A DNA stretch of 64,000 bases from assembly GCA_025529335.1 (NCBI GenBank), contig JAMYHX010000009.1, positions 62,001 through 126,000 on the forward strand. Reading direction: 5' to 3'. Below are positions 34,583-46,190 of this stretch, piece by piece (the stretch's first letter is position 1; the number at the start of each line of letters is the position of its first letter). The notes beneath the pieces were generated by a model. It did not search any database. It was not told where the DNA came from and saw only the letters and a list, made by a program, of their open reading frames with translations. The stretch comes from Rhizopus sp. PT2906. Lineage: Eukaryota; Mucoromycota; Mucoromycetes; Mucorales; Rhizopodaceae. Both the position numbers and the translations under genes were made by a program.

Positions 34583-34679
34583 GTGTAATTTTGTAAGAAC
34601 ACGTCGTCCCACGCTTTGCATCTAATCCTCCCTTTAATCAACCGAGTTTTATAATGTCATTGTTGGCGATAAATAAGGG

Positions 34680-35151
34680 TTTTGCTATTTACACAGTGCA
34701 TCTGCATAGCATCAGCACAATATGTGATGTAAGCAATTCAATTTGCACAGCAAACAGCATTAGGCCGCCACATCTACGCAGTACAATGTACAACTTTTCA
34801 CACAGCATCCTTGGCTTATTTATCCTAAAGTACCTCATCTTATCAGGAAGAACAATACAAAAAGACTAATTATAAAATGTATTGTACTTAAACAATGTAT
34901 TATTCTCAATTCTAATTGAACATGATTAATCCATGTAAAGCTCTCGTTTTCGTGTAAAATGATGTTTGTTTGTAATAATGATCGCTGTCTCTTGTCTTAA
35001 TACATAATAAAGAGGCTATCAACGTAAATTTCCATTATAATTCCTATTGTTGTGTAGATGTGGCGGCCTAATGCTGTTTGCTGTGCAAATTGAATTGCTT
35101 ACATCACATATTGTGCTGATGCTATGCAGATGCACTGTGTAAATAGCAAAA
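34680..35151. mobile_element. Foldback/MITE-like element with perfect 98-bp inverted repeats
   Basis: The 98 bases at 34680-34777 (starting TTTTGCTATTTACACAGTGC) are repeated base for base in inverted orientation at 35054-35151 (ending GCACTGTGTAAATAGCAAAA). I compared them by eye and found no mismatch. They flank a 276-bp AT-rich core with no gene. The right arm runs into a 20-base A-tract, so a target-site duplication cannot be read. Size (472 bp), non-coding core and terminal inverted repeats suit a MITE or foldback element; perfect identity implies recent insertion or gene-conversion upkeep. No transposase lies nearby. Confidence 0.85.
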
Positions 35152-36888
35152 AAAAAAAAAAAAAAAGAAGGACAAAGTGCTAATTAAGAAAGGTGCTCGT
35201 ATCACCAAGACTAGTGGAATTAATGAAAATCTATAGCGGTATTAACACGTGTAAAGAAGCCGTGTCTGAAACACATGTCTTATGACAGGAACAATACCTA
35301 TGCAAAACATTTTGCATCCAAGCAAGTCAGGTCAGCTTTAATTTATTTGTAAGTTTGCGTGGCCCAGAGAGCAAAAAAAAAAAAAAAAACTCCCACATAG
35401 TCAAAACCCTGAGGGGGACTGTTCTAACGTATTATATGGGTAAAAATAAACCGCTTTCTAATATTGATGAGCTAAAGTAATTAATCTACGATCTGGTTAC
35501 ACATCTGTTGTAGTGGCAGCTCCTGAATGTGTCAGGTATGATTCATTTAAGAGCCTACGGTCACTTGCTGCTGTAGTAACAAAAAGACTTTTAAAGAAGC
35601 CATATAGGGTAAACTGACCAAGGCATCATTTATTGGCCGCATTACTCCAGTGTTTGATAACATAAAGGAGGCTTTTATTTTGCATGCGTTATTAAAAGGT
35701 TATGTCATGTATATATCAATAAATAAAAGCATAATGAATCCGTTATACGTTTTTACAGCAACGAACAGGGTTTACTTCAAAAGTATCAGATGGGCAGTGA
35801 CTAAAATAGAATTTAAATCTGCATTCTTGCTCTATAGCGCCGGTAACAAGGAACATACTAGCAATGGAGAGAAAGAGGAAAGAAGCCTTCATTTGTCTGT
35901 GGTTTGTTAGAATGGGATTATCGGATAGGAGTATTTATAATTGGGTTTTTATAAGGTAAAATAATATAAAAAAGGGGGGCAAGTGCAGGAGAAAAAAGTC
36001 TTGATTTCATTATTCACTTTTCAAACAATGAAATGTCCTGCAGCAAATCCTTTTTTTTTTACTGTTTCACCATGTAGACTATTTGGTGAATATCATTATA
36101 ATTAATTCAGCTTTGGAATTAAGAAAATGTAAGCACATTGATCAATATGCTTCTTAACGTTAACTACAGGCTTGGTTATATTATGTTCAATAAAGAATAC
36201 TTATGCCTCATTGCAAACTAAAACGGTAACTTGGATCTTTTTGATTCAAGAGGGCAGTTTACGAAATTAGCTCTTTCTGGTTCACCTTATAATACACTGT
36301 GAATAGTGTTATAATATTTTACTAATATAAGCTTGTTCAGTGTCTCAAAGCAAATAGTTAAGAGAGCCATTGAACGACATCCCCCTGATTCCATTTATGG
36401 TAAGTCGTTACCCCTCGGATCTCCGGTAAAAAGCAATAAACCTTTAGAGGTGAAAGCTCACTGTCAAAGTGGGTTTTTGGCCAATTTTTTCGTCACCCCC
36501 CTCTTTCCGAGAAAAGGCATATTTTTTAACACTCAGGTTTGAAACACATATTTGTCACAATAACAAATCTTTCAAGAGCCTATCCTTTTTGTTAACTAAT
36601 GAAAAAATTTTCTACCTCATATTCATATACAGTAACTTCTGTAAGATATGACTGTAGTCGTGTCTTTTAGTTGAAACATTTTGAACAAAGTTTCTTTTAC
36701 TATTCCACTTTTGACATCTTTTTCATTCACAGCTTATAATAATACCAACCTACTTTTGAGCACACAGCAACTTGATCGTTATCATGTGCACTTTCTCTTA
36801 AGGGTAATTCTATTAAGTGTGGCAACAGAAGCAAAGGATTGCCGTTCTTCATATGATGTCATATGAACACCAAGGATATACACATGAT
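35152..36888. other. Gene-poor AT-rich region
   Basis: No gene recognised. A-tracts follow the right arm of the inverted repeat (35147-35166) and lie at 35373-35389. Frames at 35650-35910 and 36333-36542 (plus) are over 60 codons but have no family resemblance or splice partner. The last 100 bp are the 3' flank of the minus-strand MFS gene. Confidence 0.45.
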
Positions 36889-38703
36889 TTATTTGAACAT
36901 AAAACGTATAAACATGATCCAGCTCACGATAACTAGGACAATGTAAATACCGGCATAAAAGTAATTAGACTTGAGTCGCTCAGTCAGCTGCTCTTGCTTC
37001 GTCTCAGCTGAGGATGCGGAATCCAGGAGGTTACCATACATGATACGATTTAGTATCAGCAAAGTGATGCCCGATAATATGGACAAGGTCACGATAATAA
37101 TAAAAAAATCAATGACTGACCCGTATCCCCTGTGGGCATCGTGATCCTGTAAGAGACCAGTCAGGATATCAAATATAGAGGCACCAACATTGGTACCTGA
37201 CTTGATAAGGCCCATGCCAGTGCCAACAAGAGAAAGGGGTAGAATGAGAGGTACAGATGAAACGAGGGCGACGGGACCCAATGCCAAGCTTACACTGAAA
37301 CTGATCATACCAACGATAGGGTGAATGGGTGTGTATTCTAACAGAAGAAGGGCTAATAAAAAGGATGCACCGCTTCCGATCACTATTCGGTGACGTTAAT
37401 CTCTGCCACCATATGACATATCCAATTAATGCACTTACTCATCCAGGTACGTTTGCCATATCTGTCTGCAAAGATGCCTAGCATAGGCATTAAAAAGATA
37501 GGCAGCACCTGTGCAACACTTGCAACGCCTGCAGCTGTTCGATCATTAAACCCAAAACGGAACTTGACATATTCGCTATTGATATGTAAAAAGCATCCCC
37601 ATCCACCACCAAGCAAGAATTCCATGGAGGCAATGAGCCAAAATGAATGCGGCAAATACATGAGTTTAGACCAGCTAAATGATTTTCGCCTGTGAGCTGA
37701 TTGCTGCACTTGGCAGTCTTGTTGGTTGGATGATACACGTTTAAGAAGAACAATGTAAATCAAGTTGATCAGAAATGAAAAAATGCAAAGAATGGCCGAA
37801 AACTGTACAAAACGTGGTGAATAACTTTGCATGTCTTGTCCGCTGCAGAATGTTGTATTTGGTTACTTACCCAAAAACCGTAACCGTACCAACCTAGCCA
37901 GCTAGCGATAGGAACAACGGTTGCTTGAGCCAAAAAGGAAGACTATACGTCAGGCGATGTACATTATCATCTGTTTTAACTTTTATACATATAATTTACT
38001 TACAAGTCGGCTGATCGTCATCATCAGTGCAATGACGGCAGCAAGGCTCCGACCTTTAAACCACTGACTAAGTATTGTTTCTTGTACAATGACGACTGTT
38101 CCACTTCCAATGCCATAAAGAACGCGGCCAAAGATCATGGTTGATAGACTAGTTGTTGAGGTAGATGCTGCCACCAAGATGTTACCCATAGCGATCAATA
38201 CTGTGGTTACAATAGACCCTGGAATGGTACCGAAAGCGTCAACAAAGATACCGCCGATAAGTGGCAAAACTGTATTGACTACAGATACACTGGACTGAAT
38301 GGTTCCATACTGAGAATTGGATATATTGAATTCCTAAATGCAAACAACGGAATAGGGTGAATGATCAAAATGCCAAGCATGTCCCTTGTTCTTTACCTTT
38401 TTGATAATGGATTTCATTGCACCAAGAGTATGTGCAGCGAAATGGCTGCCCACTTTTAATAAAAAGCTTAATCATTCATTATACATGAAGGGTAATCCTT
38501 ATACCTGCTAAAAACATGGCACATAGTAAGGCAACCATCTTGTATTTCCATGGCTGATCTGATAACTGGTTCGCTGGATTTACATAATCGATTTGTTGAA
38601 CATCAACCTTTGTACTCATACTACTGCTGCTAGTATCATCACTGTTGATATCTCTGTAACCAAAGTCTTGCTTAGGTAGTAGAGGTGTTTTTTCTCCAAT
38701 CAT
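36889..38703 (-). CDS. Major facilitator superfamily transporter (MFSD1-like)
   Basis: This multi-exon gene begins with M-I-G-E-K-T-P-L-L-P-K at 38703 and ends with TAA at 36889. The exon at 38267-37999 has G-R-V-L-Y-G-I-G-S-G-T-V-V-I-V and Q-W-F-K-G-R-S-L-A, the loop between helices typical of the MFSD1 subgroup. The exon at 37832-37430 includes A-G-V-A-S-V-A-Q-V-L-P-I-F and G-I-F-A-D-R-Y-G-K-R. The last exon has four to five more hydrophobic helices. The N-terminal acidic dileucine-like E-K-T-P-L-L-P is the type of signal that sends transporters to vacuole or lysosome. MFSD1 exports dipeptides from lysosomes in animals; substrate here is unknown. The junction at about 37429-37384 splices as ATG-A|TG-ATC. 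Confidence 0.8.
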
Positions 38704-39012
38704 GTTTAATAAATAATAGTAATGATAAAAGAGAAAAAAAAAAAGAAAATAGAAATGAAAGGCTTCCTCTATTTATATAATACGGGCAGAAAAAATGCCT
38801 CCGTCATCTTTTGGATCTGATAAATCATACGAATAAAGAATCAGATAACTTGATTTCACGTGGACACACGAACGATGACTCTATCCCCCCAAATTCTGAC
38901 TGAGCTTAAAATGAACTTCATATGTTGGGTCAAGTTTATTTTTTTTTGGCTCTTTTGTTCAACATGTCCAAAGGTAAGAGAGAATGATTCTCTAATGGGA
39001 TGAAGCAATGAC

Positions 39013-39796
39013 ATGAAAATAGGCTCAACCTCATCCCAATCAAACGAGCGTCCTCCTGCTCCACCAGGACCTAAGAATTTTGTTGAATGGTATCTTCTTT
39101 CATACAACCAAGTCTCTTTTCTCGGCTGGTTTTGGATCTTGTACTTGACCGTCTCTGAACTATACCAGAAACAAGGTGATTACCGAGGCGTGTTTGACCT
39201 CGTCTGGCCTTCGCTTAGCTATGTTCAAACAGCTGCTTTATTCGAGGTAAGCAACACTGTTGATTGAAGTAATACTCATAACAAGATAGGTTCTCCACAG
39301 TACCTTGGGCTTTGTAAGAGCACCCATTATGACTACCTTGATGCAAGTTGCTTCTCGTTTATTCCTCGTCTGGGGAGTCAACTATTTTGTTCCCGAAATT
39401 CATACACACTGGTCTTTCTCAACTATGGTCATCGCTTGGTCCATTGCTGAATGTACGCGATACGCGTTCTACATCTTCCACCTCTCAGGCGGAGGTGTAC
39501 CCGGTTTGATCTCTTGGGCTCGATACAACTTCTTCCTTATCCTCTATCCTCTTGGCGTATTTTCTGAAATGATGATGGTTTATCAAGCCTTACCTTATGC
39601 CAAGGCAATTCACCCAGCTTATTACTTTGGTCTCATTGCTGTTGCTCTTATCTATATTCCAGGTACATAAAAAAGATAATTTATGCAATGATAAGGGGTA
39701 TTTATTAAATATATGCTAGGTTTCCCTGTCTTGTTCTCGCACATGTTGACTCAGCGTAGAAAATATGCAAGAGGTGATTTAAAAAAGAAGCAATAA
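39013..39796 (+). CDS. PHS1: Very-long-chain 3-hydroxyacyl-CoA dehydratase
   Basis: Three exons (39013-39246, 39290-39662, 39720-39796) give 227 aa with six hydrophobic segments. The catalytic block R-Y-N-F-F-L-I-L-Y-P-L-G-V-F-S-E has the Tyr and Glu used by the Phs1/HACD family. T-R-Y-A-F-Y also matches. The C-terminus ends in K-K-K-Q, close to a dilysine ER-retention signal. The enzyme performs the third step of the very-long-chain fatty acid elongation cycle in the endoplasmic reticulum, feeding sphingolipid synthesis. The product stops 31 bp before the DMC1 stop on the opposite strand. Confidence 0.93.
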
Positions 39797-39827
39797 ATAA
39801 ATAAATAAAAAAGATGGAAAAGGGAGA

Positions 39828-41293
39828 TTAAAGAGAAGCATCAACGATACCACCGCTATTAATCGCATATGTCGCTTCACTTTCGGGCATGTCAGGTGAA
39901 TCAAATAACTTTGCAACCCTTTCTTCACCTCGTCCTTTTCGTAAGTAAATGCGTGTAGATGATCTAAAAAGATATGAGATGAAGAAGCACATTGTCAATA
40001 TATACTTACGCATGAGCCTATGCATCAAAAGTCAGTATGTTTAACGGTATGAACACAAAATAACTTACCAAAACATGCCCTCCTACGGGCTTCTTTGGAT
40101 CAGCAACAAAGGTCATACCGCCTATATCAGAAAGGATCAAACTTCTATACTGCCTGACAACTTTCATTACCTCCTGGATCGGATGAGACCTGATTTGTCA
40201 TGAATACTGCAATATTATACTCTTCTGAGATCTTTTGCAGTCGATTAAGCATTTGATTAAGCTTTTGCTGTCTATCGGCCAATTCTCCACGACCAGAGTA
40301 ATCACAGCGAAATAAGGAAATAATCGAATCAATAACCAACAGACGATAAGCACCCCTTTGTTCGGCAAAGTGAGCTGCGAGTTCTGAAATGAGTTCCATT
40401 TGTTGATCACTGTTCCATACGCGGGCAACAACAATATTATCTAGAACGATATCAGGATCTACTCCATATCGATCAGCGATAGCCGAAATACGATCAGGAC
40501 GGAAAGTGCCTTCGGTATCAATATAGGCTTTATAAACAAAACAAAAAAAAAAGTCAGCCGTAAGGACAATAAATGTACAATGGAGAGATTTACCTGCTTT
40601 GCTATTGGCGCCGCCTTCTTCAGGTGATAGCTGTACTTGCACACAGAGTGTATGTGCCAACTGAGTTTTGCCTGTTCTATACTCACCAAACGCTTCAGTG
40701 AGCGACATGGTCTGAATGCCACCTATTGATACATCAAATGAACAACATGTATAGCTTTGTCTTTTTTTTTTTTACCCACCTCCCAAAAGAGAATCGAGCT
40801 GTTTACTTCCTGTTAGTATTCTGACCACTTTTTCTCTTTGCACTGCTACTTGCCTGGCTGTAACAAATCCAGGTCCCTATTGAAAAAAGGTTTAGTTATG
40901 ACAAACATATATGTGTGTGTAACTTGTATATGCCTCTATTTTTAATGCAGCTTCTTTGATCTTGTCTACTTTTGTTTCTGAAAGCCCCTTGATCTTGAGT
41001 AAAGCTCTCTTGGTGGTCATTTGAACTCCCTTGAAGAAAGACATTAGACTATAGTAATATACGATATTTACTTACTCTAACCGTGCATAATCCTGCTGTC
41101 TTTAACTTTATTATATCCGCGACACCTATGCCATGTGCTTGCAGATCGTCAATTTCTGTATAAAAAAGCTACAAACTCATTAAAATCATTATTCCTATTA
41201 AATAAGCATCTTTACTTGTTCTTGAGACGATTCAATCGTCTCATTCTCTTGTTGTGCAGCTACTGCATCATTATCGTCATGTTTAGAAGGCAT
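39828..41293 (-). CDS. DMC1: Meiotic recombinase DMC1 (RecA/Rad51 family)
   Basis: Many exons from M-P-S-K-H-D-D at 41293 to TAA at 39828. An N-terminal helix-hairpin-helix domain (I-K-L-K-T-A-G-L-C-T-V) precedes the RecA core with Walker A G-E-Y-R-T-G-K-T-Q, Y-I-D-T-E-G-T-F, the Walker B strand L-L-V-I-D-S, and D-Y-S-G-R-G-E-L-A-D-R-Q-Q-K-L-N. The stretch Q-M-L-N-R-L-Q-K-I-S-E-E-Y-N and Q-Q-M-E-L-I point to DMC1 rather than RAD51. The end reads D-P-K-K-P-V-G-G-H-V-L, A-H-A, S-S-T-R-I-Y-L-R-K-G-R-G-E. The A-H-A is encoded by an 8-nt microexon at 40010-40017. DMC1 forms filaments for strand exchange between homologs in meiosis, which in these fungi belongs to zygospore germination. Confidence 0.92.
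40010..40017 (-). other. DMC1: 8-nt DMC1 microexon
   Basis: On the coding strand GCTCATGC lies between an acceptor (gatgcatag) and a donor (gtaagt). The upstream exon ends ...CAT GTT TTG (donor gt at 40068) and the next begins A TCA TCT ACA at 39963. Joining gives H-V-L-A-H-A-S-S-T-R, exactly the conserved DMC1/RAD51 order. Flanking introns are 51 and 46 bases. Confidence 0.85.
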
Positions 41294-41463
41294 AAAGAAA
41301 GAGGACGAAACTGTGGTTAATCGTTTACCCTTAATAAGCAAATACGAATGACTACAATCTGACCAATAAGAATTGATTACAAAAAGTGAGGTGACTCATC
41401 TTCAACTGTTTAAACCATTATAAATATGACCCCACACTTTAACGCTTTTTCTTTAATTTTACT

Positions 41464-41655
41464 ATGCTATCTAGATTATTAAACTCAGTGCGATCCTCAA
41501 TTACCAACAAAACTCACAACTCGATTATTGAAGATAAAGAAATTATAGTCCGAGCAAGACAACATATGATACCAAGGAGAAGTCTTCATGGTCTGTCAAA
41601 GAATGAAGCAGACGATTTTATCCAAAGAGACTTGGTTTCCAGTTCATTGTATTAA
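41464..41655 (+). CDS. Small protein, 63 aa, possible mitochondrial leader
   Basis: This ATG-to-TAA frame starts with M-L-S-R-L-L-N-S-V-R-S-S-I-T, an amphipathic, Arg/Ser-rich opening like a mitochondrial presequence. It continues with R-R-S-L-H-G-L-S-K-N-E-A-D-D-F. It lies 170 bp from the DMC1 start in the divergent orientation, enough for a shared promoter. I recognise no family. Protein-like composition is the only support. Confidence 0.4.
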   Translation: MLSRLLNSVRSSITNKTHNSIIEDKEIIVRARQHMIPRRSLHGLSKNEADDFIQRDLVSSSLY

Positions 41656-42269
41656 ACAGTAGCATCCTTTCTCTCTTTTTTTCCTTTTTGTTTATAAATA
41701 TGAATAAATAGTGTATATATATACCCATCTTGTAATTAATACGACAACTTTTTTTTTTTTTTTCTTATTACCACAGAAGGACTTGTTGACCACCTGGCGT
41801 AGCAAGTAGACTACAAAAGAGGAAAATCAGAGCGTGCCTTTGCATTTCACATTCAATATGTGAATACACTGAAAACTAAATATGGAATTTAACCCACTCA
41901 CGACGTAATAAATCACATTGAATTTGTCGTAGTAGACTAGGAAATAGATACCATATTTGTGTCATGGCAACAAAAGTAATAATTGTCGTACATCACCTTT
42001 TCATGTATATACACACATATATATAGTCATAGCACGTAAATCTTCCTATATAAAGTAGTGAAAATATGTTTCTATGACAACAGCTATGTATTGGACAGAA
42101 GACAGTAATAAGGCAACAAAATGGCGGTAGTCACAAGTGACGCCACCCTTGTTCAATTCATGATTCCATCCTCTTTTATCTTGTGTAACATTCATAATTA
42201 GAAAAAAAAAATAAAACTTCTTTTCTTTTCTTTTCCTTGTCCTTCTTTTCCTTTCCTTTCATCAAATAA
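41656..42269. promoter_or_regulatory. Upstream region of the septin gene
   Basis: No gene is visible. T-tracts occur at 41749-41763. The 50 bases before the septin ATG are a pyrimidine run of CTTTC/CTTCTTTT type, as in front of several other starts in the window. Confidence 0.4.
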
Positions 42270-43570
42270 ATGTCACCTGTCACTGTTTCAACTTCAGGAA
42301 TTGGTATTGCTCATTTGCCTAACCAACGGCACAAAATTGTCACCAATAAAGGAACCAACTTCACTATCATGGTTTGTGGTGAATCTGGACTGGGAAAGAC
42401 GACGTTTATCAATACACTCTTTACAACCATTATCAAAGAACCTAAAGATCAAAGCAAACGATGGGCCAAACAATTAGATAGAACGGTTGATATCGAAATC
42501 ACAAAGACAGGTAAAAATAGATTGCTTTTTTATATTTCACAACTCAACCTTCTTTTCAGAAATTGAAGAGAAAAAGTTCAAAGTGAAGTTGAGTATTATA
42601 GATACACCTGGATTTGGTGATTACGTGAACAGCCAGAATAGTTGGGTACCCATTACGGAATTTATTGATGATCAACACGAGAGCTATATGCGACAAGAGC
42701 AGCAACCTGATCGAAATAATCGATTTGATATGCGAGTACATGCCTGTCTATACTTTATTCGACCTACTGGTCACAGGTAAAACATCACAAAAGAGTAAAT
42801 GAGCCACCCTATTAAAAAATATTAGATTAAAACCACTCGACATTGAAATCATGAAGCGTCTGGGTTCTCGTGTCAATCTGATTCCTGTTGTTGCCAAGGC
42901 AGATACGCTTACACCTAAGGATCTTGCTGCTTTCAAGGAAAGAATTCGCCAAGATATTGAAGCAAACCATATCAAAGTATACCAGTGTCCGATTGAAAGT
43001 GAGGACGAAGAAGTGACCAAACTGAACAAGGATATCATGGCTGCCATGCCCTTCTCCATCATTGGTTCTACTCAAGAGGTGCAGACCCCAGATGGTCGTA
43101 CAGTCAAAGGCCGTGCGTACTTCTGGGGCGTGGCTGAAGTCGAAAACGAAGATCACTGTGATTTTAAAAAGCTTCGACACCTCTTGATTCGTTCCCATAT
43201 GTCTGATCTCATCGAAACAACAGAGACGGAGCATTACGAAAACTATCGTCTGCACGAAATGGCTTCCCGTAAATTTGGTGAACCCAAGTAAGTCCACCAA
43301 GGGATAAGAAGATCTTTTTATTGATTCTTTATTAGGGTTGTCAAGGTAGAAAATCCAAAACACAGGGAAAAAGAAGAAGCGCTTCGAAAGGAATTTACAG
43401 AACAAGTCAAGAAAGAGGAAAACAGATTCCGTCAATGGGAAGCACAGTTAGTGGCTGAACGTGATAGATTAAATAAGGACCTCGAAACAAGACATGCACA
43501 GATCAAGGCACTTGAAGCAGAATTGGAAACTTTATACCATCAACGAAATAGTGGCTCTGTTCGAAGATAA
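42270..43570 (+). CDS. CDC12: Septin, Cdc12/AspC group
   Basis: Four exons (42270-42510, 42560-42776, 42826-43287, 43336-43570) give 384 aa. GTPase motifs: G1 G-E-S-G-L-G-K-T, G3 D-T-P-G-F-G-D, G4 A-K-A-D, and the septin unique element with W-G-V-A-E-V-E-N-E-D-H-C-D-F. The N-terminal L-P-N-Q-R-H-K-I polybasic stretch contacts membrane. A coiled coil of about 70 residues closes the protein (from about 310). The pattern N-S-W-V-P-I-T-E-F-I-D-D-Q-H-E-S-Y-M is that of the Cdc12/AspC group as I know it, though the subgroup rests on memory. Septins build hetero-oligomeric filaments at septa and hyphal tips and recruit Nim1-type kinases such as the one at 5272-8103. Confidence 0.9.
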
Positions 43571-43723
43571 GTTCCTTTCTGGTTTCTTTTTTGCTAATTT
43601 TTTTGTAGTGAGTTTTTATTAAATAATGTTTAATTTAAAAAAAAGGGGGGGAATATATGTCTTGCAAAAGGGAGGAAGAGGAGGGGTATCAATGTCTATT
43701 TATAATATTTACAAGGAATCGTT

Positions 43724-44769
43724 TTATACATCAATCTCTAATGGTTGATTTCTTTTGTTGGCTTGGCTAAACAAAGCATATTGACAAAAGATGGTTGCAT
43801 CAAACATGAGAGTACCAGCGCTTCCGATGATATATGGTACAGCTTCTAACATGGTTGCACGAGTTTTATGTGGGTTCGTAAAGATACTGAGAACATAAGT
43901 TAAATTTCCCATGGCAGCAAAAAAGAAGAGAGCCATGGATAATCCTTCAACAGATCGCCGACGAAAGTTTTGATAAATTTGTGGTATCCTTGATGATAAA
44001 TAGAGAAAGGTACATAACCAAGCAAAGAATCTACCAATCCAGATAGTATTGTCCCGAGTTAAAATAAACGAGTCTTCATTCTGAGTGACAAAGATGCTCT
44101 TGTTGTCGTTTAAGGTATAGTAAAATCCAGCCAAAACCATCATGGTGACATAATTCTTTTGCTTGGATGTGGATGACAACAGAGAACTGGTTTCATTCAA
44201 ATTTTCTTTTCTGGCAATGCCTTGGCTAAAAGTTGGATATATATTCAGCTTGGGTTCATCTGTTTGATCAAACCAGCGTCTAAGGCGATTGTCGGTATAT
44301 TTAACATAGTATAACCACTGGCCACAGAGGATAGTATCAATGATGGTATAGTAAATGGATAAGTAGAGTTGAAATGGTAATTGGCCAGTAATGACACATC
44401 CAATAAAGTTGGCAACATCTCCAATAAGCCAGACAATGAGAAAGCTAAAGCTAAGTCCCTCTGCATCACGCAGCTTATAGTTTTTTATCACTTGACTAAG
44501 GAGGAAAAAAGTCTTAATATCTTGTACTAATAATAGAGTCAATGGGGGTACTTACGGCATTTGTGCATTGAGCCAACAGAATATGGATAAGTATCCTAAT
44601 AGAACACTAACGGATTCTTGCCATCCATAAACACATTGTCCAAATATGTTCTATTTGTTTATTTATATGAGTATGTGGTTGTCATGGTAACTCTATTTTG
44701 TTTTCTACTCACATAGATCCATTCTATATTCTGTGTTCCATCCTTTAAAATAGGGCAAACTGATTCCAT
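43724..44769 (-). CDS. PQ-loop repeat membrane protein (vacuolar amino acid exporter-like)
   Basis: Three exons or more: M-E-S-V-C-P-I-L-K at 44769-44713, the exon with N-I-F-G-Q-C-V-Y-G-W-Q-E-S ending at about 44557, and the last exon from about 44514 to TAA at 43724. Two PQ-type loops appear: the first is spliced around L-N-A-Q-M-P ... F-L-L-S-Q-V-I-K-N-Y and G-L-S-F-S-F-L, the second is S-S-R-I-P-Q-I-Y-Q-N-F-R-R-R-S-V-E-G-L-S. Seven hydrophobic segments fit the Ypq1/PQLC2 family, which moves cationic amino acids out of the vacuole or lysosome. An acidic/dileucine-like E-T-S-S-L-L-S in the central loop may be a vacuolar sorting signal. The substrate is an inference from the family. Confidence 0.85.
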
Positions 44770-45519
44770 TCTCTATAAATAATAATATAATAAAAAAAAA
44801 GGAGAAAATGGAATAAATGCATTATTCATTATCATTTTTATAAAGCATAAAATGATTGTCGGCCATTCAAATAGATAAATGTGCCATCTGATCTCTTTAT
44901 CCAAATAAGGAAGCCATGATTTGATGACCATCTTTCGTAGCCTGATGCCATACCCTTACAGCTCAAGTGACAAATCTATAAAAGGGATGGGATCAAAAGG
45001 AGAAATGACCCTTATTTCTTTGTTTTCTTCTTTTATACAAGATCACATGTAAAATTTATTAGAAGAAGGGGAGTCTTTATTAGAACAAGCTTTGAAGCTG
45101 AATAACGACAAGTTGCTTATAAGGGACATTTTGCTATGCTTCACTATTGTTAAATATACCTTGTATAGATCCAGTGAACAATCATCCATGATACGATACA
45201 ATATGGATTAAGGACACTTGATCAAGTAAATATCATATTTTTATATAAAAACTATTCATAGTGTCAAGTATTTATTTACTACAGTTTTTTGAAGACAAGA
45301 CAGACGATGAAAGAAATGATTCATAAAGTGCAAGGCATATATAATCATGCTATAAGTTTGATATCAGCCATGTATGCTGTAACTAGAAGACTAATGAATA
45401 AAAAATAACGTATTATTCGCTTTATACTTACCAAGACATTAAGGAATGCACTGCCGTTTTGGACAACGCATTAAATTTAAGAGAACCGCTAGTCTTTTAG
45501 AGATCTTTTGAAGAGGACT
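44770..45519. other. Gene-poor region between the PQ-loop gene and the Fanzor relic
   Basis: No gene recognised. The first 200 bp are the PQ-loop gene promoter. The rest is AT-rich with many stops in all frames. Confidence 0.45.
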
Positions 45520-46190
45520 TCCGCTGTCATGATTTGATTTGCAACCAAATATATTATATTTTATGCACTGTTCACATTGCGATTCCACAGTCTACCACAA
45601 GATTCACACTTGGGGACAGAATGTACTCTTCGCTTTAATCCAGTAATAGAAACCTGTCAACATAAACAAACTCGGCCCCCCTCCATTAGACTGATTTGAT
45701 ATTTAGCGCCAACTGTACTTGATATGCCATACTTTTTGCTTGTTAATATAAGTCTTGAACTTTAACTTTTGAGACCTATTCCATACGCAGCATTATTAAA
45801 ATACACACCATGTAAGAGAACGACATGCCATTTATTTTGATATTTTTGTAGACGTGTAGAAGCAGCTAGTAAAAATGAGGTCAAATTTACAGTTTTTAAA
45901 GTAGATAATTCACTAATATACTTAAATACGTCTAAATGACACTCCTAATGTTCTTTTCGTCTTCTTGTAGCAAGATTGTAACCACACAATTGATAATACT
46001 CTTCCAAGCTTGTTGTTTGAATACGTTCATGCTCAGTAGAGCCTACTGCTGTAAAGATAGTTGATATACCAGGATCAACAGTCCAAATCTCTGCATCGTC
46101 AACTATATCAGCAAAATCCTTGGGTGTCTCTGGTTCTCTTGCAGGCTCTGACGTGTTTGATATAAGATTGTAATGCTTTAAAACATACAT
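45520..46190 (-). pseudogene. Decayed Fanzor (TnpB-like) element copy with zinc ribbon
   Basis: Reading on the minus strand, 46190-45945 encodes W-T-V-D-P-G-I-S-T-I-F-T-A-V-G, the DPG active-site strand, then T-T-S-L-E-E-Y-Y-Q-L-C-G-Y-N. After a TAG at about 45945 the same frame goes on with L-S-T-L-K-T and L-Q-K-Y. A frameshift near 45780 then gives F-K-T-Y-I-N-K-Q-K-V-W-H. Further on, at about 45625-45565, another frame reads V-P-K-C-E-S-C-G-R-L-W-N-R-N-V-N-S-A, the second half of the zinc ribbon plus the 'WNRDVNAA' signature of Fanzor/TnpB proteins (the Asp is Asn here). Several blocks of one family in right order with stops between show a dead copy. The 'DEY.TS' block seems deleted. Ends and guide RNA cannot be defined. 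Confidence 0.75.

Noticed and set aside
42827..43435. 202-codon open frame antisense to the septin
   Set aside because: It lies wholly over conserved septin exons and reads as an uninformative hydrophobic shadow.
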